Of a stretch of DNA of 12,464 nt, positions 6,142 to 12,464 are shown piece after piece. Position numbers and translations under genes: made by a program. Source of the stretch: Clostridia bacterium. GTDB taxonomy: Bacteria; Bacillota; Clostridia; Christensenellales; Borkfalkiaceae. Position 1 is the stretch's first letter. Every line of letters begins with the position of its first letter. The stretch covers positions 1 through 12,464 of the forward strand of contig CAAGGZ010000119.1 of the NCBI GenBank assembly GCA_900769545.1. Direction: 5' to 3'. Under the pieces are notes generated by a model. It was not told the DNA's origin, made no database searches, and was given only the letters and a program-made list of their open reading frames with translations.

Positions 6142-8127
6142 TTAGCGATACAATTTTTCAAATCTTTCCTTTTCGTGCAAACAGAAATTGTATAAAGCTT
6201 TCAAGTTCAACTTTCGTTCATCGGCAAACCAATTTTCCCACTCGCCTTGATACCATTCGGCTCTCGTATCAAGTATATTCTTGACAAAAATCGCCGCTTT
6301 TTCGTAATGGGAAGCCAGTTTATCCGTCTTGCCCACCTTAAATTCTTCAATCGCTTCACAGTTTTCTTGCGCGAAAGCAAATAAATTACGCCAATAATAC
6401 GCCTGCCAGCGCCACTGTTTTTGCATCGCCAAGGCATAGCCGTTGGGCAGCTTTTTCTGCAGGTTCGTAAACTTTTCATACGCCGTTTGCATAACGGTTA
6501 CCCCGTTTTTTACGGTATTCGCAAACTCCTGCGTATACATCTTACATTTATCTTCAAAGGAAACGCTGTGTCCTGCAAAACAAACCATTCCATCGTTAAT
6601 AGAACATACAGGGAAAGGCAGGTTCTCATAATGGTGATAATTAAAATCGTATTTATCGCAAAATGCGTGATAACGTTCTTCCCCAACGTCACCCATTGCC
6701 GAATAATACATACCGATTGCTTCTTTTAATTCCTTCGCGAAAGATTCTCCGTAAAAAGCACAGTATTCGTCTATGATTTCGCCCAATTCTTTCTTTTCAC
6801 CATACCACGCAAATTTTGCGTTTAAGTTGATAGAAAAGGTAAATTCTTTAACATTTGAAGCATTCAGTACTGCGTAATAATCAGATTTTTTCTCCCTCGC
6901 CAAACTATAACAATAGGCAATTTTTTCAGGCAATACCCCTTCCGACAAATGCGGTCCCGTATGCCAATACTGCGAATGATAATAGATTCCATAATTTCTA
7001 TCACTTTCTCTTGGAACGGTAAAAAAGTCGTTACCAAACATTTGACTCATACCGATGTCCGCAAACACGGCTACCGTATTTTGGGGTAACGTTAAATGTC
7101 CACTTTGCAACAGCTTCGCGCCTTCCATCCATACAGTTGAGGTGGAATAAATCTCCCCTTGATAATGTTTTGCGATAATATCGTACTGCGTTTGAATTGC
7201 CTTTGTGAGTAATTCACCCCTTTCCTTTAAACTATCACCAACACTTTTGTCCGTTTTCCAAACTGGTTTATCCCCTGCGCCTCGAAGTCCTAATTGCCAA
7301 ACGATTCGGGGATACTTCGACCATTTCTTTGCATAATGCTCCCAACAAGCAATCATAGCTTCAGGATTTTCAATAAACGATTGTTGCGGCTTATATCCGT
7401 ATTCCTTGACGAAATCTGCATATCCAAAATGAGATACGCCCATCGGTTCGATGTGGTGTTGAGAAATGTATAAACCTCTCCTTGAGGCTATTTTAACAAG
7501 CTCCTCTTCATCGTGCTTACAAATATCAATAAGGGTAGACGGAATAATTAAATTAATACGAAAACGCAACGCTGTTTCTACGATTTTTTCCATTAAATCT
7601 GGGTGAATCACGTCCTTGTAAAAAATATAATCGATATTCCGTTTTCCTTTTGATTGAAAGCCACTCAGCAAGTCTTCGTCGTTAATAAACCATCCACGGA
7701 ATTTTGTGTGCGGATACCCTTGTACCTTTTTTTCTTCAATTTCCAACTTTTCTTTATGCTCCACTTGGATATCTTCGAAAATGTAAAATGGAGGAATTTT
7801 TAACTCTTTTTCCAAAAAGGTATAAATTGCCCACATTGTCCCCAAATCGTCCATTCCGAGCAAATAGAGCTTACCGTTTTCAATGCGATAGCAAAACTCT
7901 TCTTCATGAGTAAAGATTTCCCTCCCCCCTGAAATATTAGCAAATTCTCCACTTTGCGTAGACGCCACAAATACGTCCGCTTCTTCACGAACACTCGTTA
8001 ATTCCGCATCCCCACAAACACTTTGAATATCTTTTATTAAATCGTTTACAGCAAGGTGAACACTCTCGGATTCACCTACCGCAATATAAATTTTTTTACT
8101 GTCGTTTTTACATAAAATAAAACTCAT
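6142..8127 (-). CDS. GH115-like glycosidase (alpha-glucuronidase relative), short form
   Basis: A 661-residue protein related to GH115, the family of xylan and arabinogalactan alpha-1,2-glucuronidases. The order of motifs matches that family: an N-terminal alpha/beta domain with LGTMWAIYTFLEKEL (about 95 to 109), the barrel entry FRGWFINDED (about 143 to 152), HHIEPMGVSHFGY (about 224 to 236), GLRGAGDKPVW (about 280 to 290), NYGIYYHSQYWHTGPH (about 378 to 393) and YYAVLNASNVKEFTFSI (about 417 to 433). Known GH115 enzymes run to roughly 800 to 1000 residues with C-terminal helical and beta domains; this one stops soon after the helical part. No signal peptide is seen, so it should act on imported oligosaccharides. 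The ATG at 8127 is preferred over a GTG at 8136, because the ribosome binding site overlaps the GTG. Uronic acid specificity is inferred from distant similarity only. Confidence 0.75.
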   Translation of the reverse strand: MSFILCKNDSKKIYIAVGESESVHLAVNDLIKDIQSVCGDAELTSVREEADVFVASTQSGEFANISGGREIFTHEEEFCYRIENGKLYLLGMDDLGTMWAIYTFLEKELKIPPFYIFEDIQVEHKEKLEIEEKKVQGYPHTKFRGWFINDEDLLSGFQSKGKRNIDYIFYKDVIHPDLMEKIVETALRFRINLIIPSTLIDICKHDEEELVKIASRRGLYISQHHIEPMGVSHFGYADFVKEYGYKPQQSFIENPEAMIACWEHYAKKWSKYPRIVWQLGLRGAGDKPVWKTDKSVGDSLKERGELLTKAIQTQYDIIAKHYQGEIYSTSTVWMEGAKLLQSGHLTLPQNTVAVFADIGMSQMFGNDFFTVPRESDRNYGIYYHSQYWHTGPHLSEGVLPEKIAYCYSLAREKKSDYYAVLNASNVKEFTFSINLNAKFAWYGEKKELGEIIDEYCAFYGESFAKELKEAIGMYYSAMGDVGEERYHAFCDKYDFNYHHYENLPFPVCSINDGMVCFAGHSVSFEDKCKMYTQEFANTVKNGVTVMQTAYEKFTNLQKKLPNGYALAMQKQWRWQAYYWRNLFAFAQENCEAIEEFKVGKTDKLASHYEKAAIFVKNILDTRAEWYQGEWENWFADERKLNLKALYNFCLHEKERFEKLYR

Positions 8128-8135
8128 CAGTAACA

Positions 8136-8143
8136 CCTTTTCC
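8136..8143 (-). promoter_or_regulatory. Ribosome binding site fixing the GH115-like start
   Basis: GGAAAAGG on the minus strand, eight bases before the ATG at 8127. Its last base is the first base of the in-frame GTG at 8136, so the GTG is unlikely to be used. Confidence 0.65.
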
Positions 8144-8148
8144 GTTTT

Positions 8149-9276
8149 TTACTTCTTCCCAAATACGGCTTTAATAGCTTCTAACCGCCCATAGCCATAC
8201 TGTTCATCAGGCTCCAAATAACTGCCTTCCGTCCACTCATTCCAAGCGTTTATTGTTAAAATTTGCAATTCCTCTGAACGCTTTTCCAAAAACACTTTTG
8301 CTTTTTCAAGCGCAATTTTGAATGCTTCTGGTGTATCATTCTGCAAAATAGGCACGAACGGGTATCCAAGATAATCGTACTTATCCGAAGCAACCGTTCG
8401 TGGACTGCTATCCCATCCCACCGTTACATTAGGAAAATAAGGCATCTTATAATGATTTGAAAAATTCTCATAATCTTTTTCGCATATTTCTGCAAATTCC
8501 TTGTACTCAGTAAACGGGAAGGATTCAGGCTCGTGGTTATGTATCCAAACATACGTCGAAACACTATCAAAACCCAGCATTTCTAACATTTCATTTACAC
8601 CTTCCACTGCCGTTTCGCCGGGCAAAATTTGTTTTTCCCAAACAATTGCATTTAAATGTAATTCACCAAGCCCCGCAGCTCTTACTCTCGCACGGAAATC
8701 GCTCAAAATTCGTTTCGTATTTTCAATTCCGCCAAACGAATCGATTAATCCCGCAATCATATAGACGGAAAAATATAAACCGCCTTGTACTTTCCAATAA
8801 TTCGGACGATTAAAGTAGTTATTGATCATATATTCGGTTGCTTGAATAAAGGCTTTTTCAGAGATGCCGCCCTTATAAAGCGTATTAATCCCATTTACAA
8901 AGCTTCTTTGCGCAGGATGGATATCCACCCAGTCGTGGTTTGCCCACATTAATGCAAAGTGTAGATCCTCACTGTTTTTTGCGCCTAAAAAACCTTCGTC
9001 TAATGCTCTGTTTAAAAACGGACCGTCTTCATACCAATACCAGTCAAAAATAAAGGCATCGATGCAAGCATTACTTGCCACGTCAATTTTTTTCGCCATT
9101 ACTTCGGGATTCGCTTCATCTTCATAACCCCACAGCGGAACTTTGGGTTGTATATGACCTTTAAACTTCGGTTCTGCCCTTTTAACAAGCTCCCACTCCG
9201 TCCAGCCTTCACCGTGTGAAAGCTTGTTTCTTTTGTCTAAATGGTAGTTCGGGAAATAATATACGCCTACTTTCAT
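8149..9276 (-). CDS. GH99-like (WbsX-family) protein, probable glycosidase
   Basis: A 375-residue protein of the WbsX/GH99-like group. It starts MKVGVYYFPNYH and continues with GEGWTEWELVKRAEPKFKGH (residues 22 to 41), the pattern that opens these proteins. ALMWANHDW (108 to 116) and the C-terminal TINAWNEWTEGSYLEPD (341 to 357) complete the family signature. In characterised GH99 enzymes two glutamates in an NEWxEG motif take part in catalysis; E347 and E350 here have the same spacing. The protein is complete, has no signal peptide and no membrane segment. WbsX was first annotated as a glycosyltransferase in polysaccharide gene clusters; here, inside a set of degradative enzymes, hydrolysis is the better guess. 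GGAG lies six bases before the ATG, and the gene follows the GH106-like stop by 36 bases. No specific substrate can be read from the sequence. Confidence 0.85.
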   Translation of the reverse strand: MKVGVYYFPNYHLDKRNKLSHGEGWTEWELVKRAEPKFKGHIQPKVPLWGYEDEANPEVMAKKIDVASNACIDAFIFDWYWYEDGPFLNRALDEGFLGAKNSEDLHFALMWANHDWVDIHPAQRSFVNGINTLYKGGISEKAFIQATEYMINNYFNRPNYWKVQGGLYFSVYMIAGLIDSFGGIENTKRILSDFRARVRAAGLGELHLNAIVWEKQILPGETAVEGVNEMLEMLGFDSVSTYVWIHNHEPESFPFTEYKEFAEICEKDYENFSNHYKMPYFPNVTVGWDSSPRTVASDKYDYLGYPFVPILQNDTPEAFKIALEKAKVFLEKRSEELQILTINAWNEWTEGSYLEPDEQYGYGRLEAIKAVFGKK

Positions 9277-9312
9277 TTTTTACTCCGTTTCTCCTGCGTT
9301 TAGTCTTTCTTT

Positions 9313-11310
9313 TTACATGCTTCTTGTTACAAAAATTGTTTCATAAGGCAAGATTTTTATTGAACTCTTAACAAGTTCTTCTTTTCCAAATCTTACAGCC
9401 GTTAACGGCTTGCCTTCTTCAAAGCAAACGGTTTTTTCTTGGTTGTCATTATTCACAAACATACCTGTAACGGCCTCATTATCGATAAATTCCGCATAGA
9501 GAATCCTATCCGTCGATTTCCAAGAAATTAAGTTATGCAATGCATTTAAACATTGCAAATCTGTATAATCGCGGTTGTCTACTTTTTCGTAGAAAATTTC
9601 ATTTCCGTCGTACAGCACAAGCTGATTGTTCTCGCCCAGCCAAACCACGGTAACCCCAAGCTTTTCAAGCGCTTGAATGCGTAAATAAGTTTGCCTCGAC
9701 ATATACTTTACACTCGGCAATAATAGTACGGAAAAACGCATGTTTGAAAGGGAAAGCTGATCGTCTTGCATTACTACATTTTCTAGCCCGACCGCATCAA
9801 CAAATTCAAAATCTAACCCTCTTCCCCAAATATCCGTAACAACGCTTCTCACGCCTTCTTCCAGTTTTCCAATGATGTGCTCCTTGCTCCTATAAAGAAT
9901 TTCATGTTGAACATACAAAGGCTTAACCAAACCCTGCATTGTTTCAATAGGATAATATACGGCTATTTTTCCGTCCTTCTTTTTGTTCTCTAAATTACTA
10001 TATAAGAATTTTAAATATGCAGAAAGCTCCCGCATTTCAGCGTTATCGCTTGAGTTCCAGTAGCTATTGAGATAGTTAACTCCGCAAAAATACAAATACG
10101 AAGCCACCGCTTTGATTTGTGTTAAATTTGTAAAGGCAACATCTCGAACGGGGCAAAGCTCTGCCATCACCACATTCGTCTTATCTCGAATACGTGCAAG
10201 CGAACCAACAAATTTATTCCCGATAAATCGTCGGTCGTTATACATCAGCTCTTCGATGCAGCCGTTTAAAATATCCATACCAATGTAGCCCATCTTGTCA
10301 AGCGTAGTATACAAGTTGCCGTAGTACATTACATGCTCGTGCAAATATTCTTCATTGTTAATATGCCCTGCAAGGTTTGTGCCATGACTTTCACACCAAC
10401 TTTGAATTTGACCGAAGTACGCTTCTCCTACAAGCCGAGCAACCGTTTGGCGATAATGAATTCGAGTCAACGCGCTCTTATCGTCATCACCAACAAACAG
10501 CATCCTGCCACAAGTAAGCGGATTATAGCCGTGATCGCGTTCAAATTCCTTATCAAAGCCATCACACCAAGAAATCTTGGCATATTTATAGCCGCGCGGA
10601 CACCACATCACTCCTTTGACTAATTCATAAAATATGTAACCTTCCGCTAAAGCTGGTTCGTCAGTAAATATGGCATCTATCTTATCGCCAAAACTGGGAA
10701 TATTCTGCGCATAACTGTCGTAAGTAATCTCAATAAATGATTTAACTGCATTCTTATCCATAATATTGATATACTTTTCGTCAGCTCCACTACTTGCCGC
10801 GATAGAACCTTCGTACAATTCGGTTTCGCAAATCACATGCAAGCAGTCGTTTGCGTGTACGTCTCTCAAAAGAATTGTTCTATCTTCAAACGGAACAGCA
10901 AAGGTTTCACCCTTTCGTTCTACGTAAGCATAAAGAATTTTTTCTAAATCGTCCGGAATCTCAAACAGCAAACTATCTTGCTTAGGAATACGGTCCATCA
11001 TTAAATAAGTAATTCCTTTCGCTTGATAATCTGGGTTTTTCTTCAAGACTAAATCCCCAGCTTTGCCGCTGGGGTAGCCTTTTTCGTCATAAAGCCAAAC
11101 GTTCATATTCAAGGATTTTGCAAAATCGATGATTTCATTCAATCTTTCAAATATGCTTTTGTCTTTTAGATAATTTTCGTTCCAAATATGATTAAGAACA
11201 ATGCCTTCAACGCCTTTTTCTTTTAAAGTAAGCAAAGCTTCCTTGTAATTTTCTGAAGCAATCAGTGCGTGTTCTAATCGGCAAAGACCTCTATTCATCT
11301 GTCTTCTCAT
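9313..11310 (-). CDS. GH106-like glycoside hydrolase (clan-A type, possible alpha-L-rhamnosidase or beta-galactosidase relative)
   Basis: A 665-residue protein with no signal peptide, probably a cytoplasmic glycosidase. The N-terminal barrel carries NVWLYDEKGYPSGKAGD at residues 71 to 87, closely resembling the WxYDExGxPSGxAG signature of GH106 alpha-L-rhamnosidases and related proteins. Other candidate active-site segments are IFTDEPAL (about 214 to 221), AGHINNEEY (about 314 to 322) and VVMAELCPVRD (about 380 to 390). From about residue 447 a second domain begins (DGKIAVYYPIE) that looks like the beta-galactosidase trimerisation or amidotransferase-like fold, followed by a short C-terminal beta region. 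The frame could open at a TTG at 11331, but the ATG at 11310 has AGAGGA seven bases upstream and is chosen. It begins 24 bases after the GH112 stop. GH106 proteins are usually longer (often about 1000 residues), so this is a shorter, divergent relative. That it is a glycosidase is likely; its substrate is unknown. Confidence 0.8.
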   Translation of the reverse strand: MRRQMNRGLCRLEHALIASENYKEALLTLKEKGVEGIVLNHIWNENYLKDKSIFERLNEIIDFAKSLNMNVWLYDEKGYPSGKAGDLVLKKNPDYQAKGITYLMMDRIPKQDSLLFEIPDDLEKILYAYVERKGETFAVPFEDRTILLRDVHANDCLHVICETELYEGSIAASSGADEKYINIMDKNAVKSFIEITYDSYAQNIPSFGDKIDAIFTDEPALAEGYIFYELVKGVMWCPRGYKYAKISWCDGFDKEFERDHGYNPLTCGRMLFVGDDDKSALTRIHYRQTVARLVGEAYFGQIQSWCESHGTNLAGHINNEEYLHEHVMYYGNLYTTLDKMGYIGMDILNGCIEELMYNDRRFIGNKFVGSLARIRDKTNVVMAELCPVRDVAFTNLTQIKAVASYLYFCGVNYLNSYWNSSDNAEMRELSAYLKFLYSNLENKKKDGKIAVYYPIETMQGLVKPLYVQHEILYRSKEHIIGKLEEGVRSVVTDIWGRGLDFEFVDAVGLENVVMQDDQLSLSNMRFSVLLLPSVKYMSRQTYLRIQALEKLGVTVVWLGENNQLVLYDGNEIFYEKVDNRDYTDLQCLNALHNLISWKSTDRILYAEFIDNEAVTGMFVNNDNQEKTVCFEEGKPLTAVRFGKEELVKSSIKILPYETIFVTRSM

Positions 11311-11317
11311 AGCATTT

Positions 11318-11323
11318 TCCTCT
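11318..11323 (-). promoter_or_regulatory. Ribosome binding site fixing the GH106-like start
   Basis: AGAGGA on the minus strand, seven bases before the ATG at 11310. It lies downstream of the TTG at 11331, so it cannot serve that codon, which shortens the protein to 665 residues. Confidence 0.7.
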
Positions 11324-11334
11324 AACGCCAAGTT

Positions 11335-12464
11335 TTATTTCTGAATCCACTTGATTTCGTAAGGCTTTAATGTCAGTTCTTGCGCGTTGCCGTCCATATC
11401 ATAGAATACGGTCATTTGTCCCACGCTGGTATTGTTGATAATCGCGTATCTATCCCCGTAGAAGTGCGCTTCTGTGAGCGAATTGCTACAATAGGATTTC
11501 TTATCCATATTCTCTTTCCCTGCCGTCCAAAGAATAGCGCGGTACAAAAGTTTTGCGTTTTCTGCCGAGTAAGGCAACCCTGTGATATAGAAACTTCTAC
11601 CCTTTCCGTAAACGTTGGTCGCCATCTTCACTTCGCCTACGTTATAATTTCTCTTAAATCTTTCCGAATACACGATATCAACGACGTTGGCACCTTTAAG
11701 CGCGAAGATGTTTTTCTTATCTTCACCATAATCTATAGGCGATTTGATTCCTTCCAAAATGAAATGCTCAGGATTCGCATAAATATTATGCTTGTCTTCA
11801 CCAAGCGAAATACCACATTCTTTATCTACACCCAAAACATCAGAAAGCTGGAAGAACTTACCTTCACGTTGCAAAGCCGTAGGCTCGCCTACACCGATAA
11901 AACCACCACCATTATAGACAAACTTTCTTATTGCTGTTACAATTTCCGTATCCGCCCAGAATTCGCCGCCACTCCAAGCTGTACCTGCGTCGCCTGCGTT
12001 AATAATGACATCAAATTCGTCAAGTTTACCCGCCTTTACGTCATCAAAGTTGATAAAAGACACTTTCACCGGCAACCCACTCAAAGATTCGTAAATACCT
12101 TGATAGGAATAGCTCTGCTGATACCACAGTTCGTGAGAAGTCATATTGCACATCCAGCTACGTACCTTGCCCCATGCATTCAAAACTGCTACCCTTGCAA
12201 AATCTTTCGGGGTTTGGGTTTTTACTGTATCATAGATATATCTAAATTCATCGCAAATATCTGCCACGCGATTAATGAATTTCGGAAACTTTGCCGCCAA
12301 TTCCAAATAACCGCCGAAGCCAATTCTATCCAAGGGATTACGCATCATTGCTCTACGCGCCGTAATCCAATTATGATTGAGTTCCGCAACCGCATTGTCT
12401 TCATTCCCCTCAAAGAAGGTATCGGGGAAGAAATAAGGCAAAAAACGCCCTTCCTTATATCTTA
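11335..12464 (-). CDS. GH112 beta-galactoside phosphorylase, 3' part (galactosyl-rhamnose or lacto-N-biose type)
   Basis: This is the C-terminal half (about 375 residues) of a GH112 inverting phosphorylase. The family cleaves a beta-galactosyl disaccharide with inorganic phosphate, giving alpha-galactose 1-phosphate plus L-rhamnose or N-acetylhexosamine. The frame stays open to the right edge, so the start and the catalytic part of the barrel are missing; a TTG at 12441 is internal, since the codons before it read RYKEGRFLPYFFPD, as in family members. Visible parts are the end of the TIM barrel (RRAMMRNPLDRIGFGGY), a Rossmann-like middle domain (FDVIINAGDAGTAWSGGEFW, then NGGGFIGVGEPTA) and a small C-terminal beta domain ending KPYEIKWIQK. 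Full-length members have roughly 720 to 750 residues. It is the first visible gene of the operon. The GH78 rhamnosidase downstream favours D-galactosyl-beta-1,4-L-rhamnose phosphorylase over lacto-N-biose phosphorylase, but the specificity residues are mostly outside the window. Family assignment is strong; substrate is inference. Confidence 0.9.
   Translation of the reverse strand, partial: RYKEGRFLPYFFPDTFFEGNEDNAVAELNHNWITARRAMMRNPLDRIGFGGYLELAAKFPKFINRVADICDEFRYIYDTVKTQTPKDFARVAVLNAWGKVRSWMCNMTSHELWYQQSYSYQGIYESLSGLPVKVSFINFDDVKAGKLDEFDVIINAGDAGTAWSGGEFWADTEIVTAIRKFVYNGGGFIGVGEPTALQREGKFFQLSDVLGVDKECGISLGEDKHNIYANPEHFILEGIKSPIDYGEDKKNIFALKGANVVDIVYSERFKRNYNVGEVKMATNVYGKGRSFYITGLPYSAENAKLLYRAILWTAGKENMDKKSYCSNSLTEAHFYGDRYAIINNTSVGQMTVFYDMDGNAQELTLKPYEIKWIQK

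Noticed and set aside
6421..6729. A 102-codon plus-strand frame opposite the GH115-like gene
   Set aside because: It is antisense to a conserved protein and has no features of its own.
11056..11075. Inverted repeat CCCCAGC / GCTGGGG
   Set aside because: It lies inside the GH106-like coding region over the conserved YPSGKAG motif and has no T-run, so codon choice explains it.

Overview
The window is AT-rich and every gene I can support lies on the minus strand, so transcription runs from right to left. Base composition, strong AGGAGG-type ribosome binding sites, intrinsic hairpin terminators and the closest protein families (GH112 phosphorylase, GH78, GH115-like, WbsX/GH99-like, Schlafen AlbA_2 regulator) all suggest a bacterium of the Bacillota, probably a Clostridia-type glycan degrader of gut or plant-fibre habitats. 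I cannot name a genus.

Right and centre (about 12464 down to 1698): one long, tightly packed operon. In order of transcription it holds the 3' half of a GH112 beta-galactoside phosphorylase (its 5' end lies outside the window), a GH106-like glycosidase, a GH99-like (WbsX-type) protein, a short GH115-like protein, a GH78 alpha-L-rhamnosidase, a PhnP-like metallo-beta-lactamase-fold hydrolase, a 12-helix MFS transporter of the organophosphate:phosphate antiporter (OPA) type, and a small helix-turn-helix-like protein. Gaps are about 12 to 65 bases. The first internal start codons sit just behind the preceding stops, and the only clear terminator comes right after the last gene. None of the five glycosidase or phosphorylase proteins shows an exporting signal peptide where its N-terminus is visible, so the set looks cytoplasmic: oligosaccharides would be imported and dismantled inside the cell. 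Rhamnosidase plus GH112 phosphorylase points to a rhamnose- and galactose-containing glycan (rhamnogalacturonan I or arabinogalactan side chains). The GH115-like gene adds a possible glucuronic acid step. The GH112 step would conserve energy by releasing galactose 1-phosphate.

Left (about 1640 down to 225): a separate unit with its own near-consensus sigma-A promoter (TTGGCA, 17 bases, TATAAT) overlaid by three copies of TGATTAGAT, two direct and one inverted. It drives a COG2865-type AlbA_2/ATPase/winged-helix regulator that is broken by a single-base frameshift in an A4 run. It ends in a second terminator whose 10-bp stem is identical to that of the operon terminator. The last 224 bases hold no gene I can support.

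The most interesting part is the enzyme set itself: three of its members are poorly characterised or divergent relatives of known glycosidase families, next to a phosphodiesterase-like hydrolase and a transporter in which both phosphate-binding arginines expected of the OPA family appear to be lysines.
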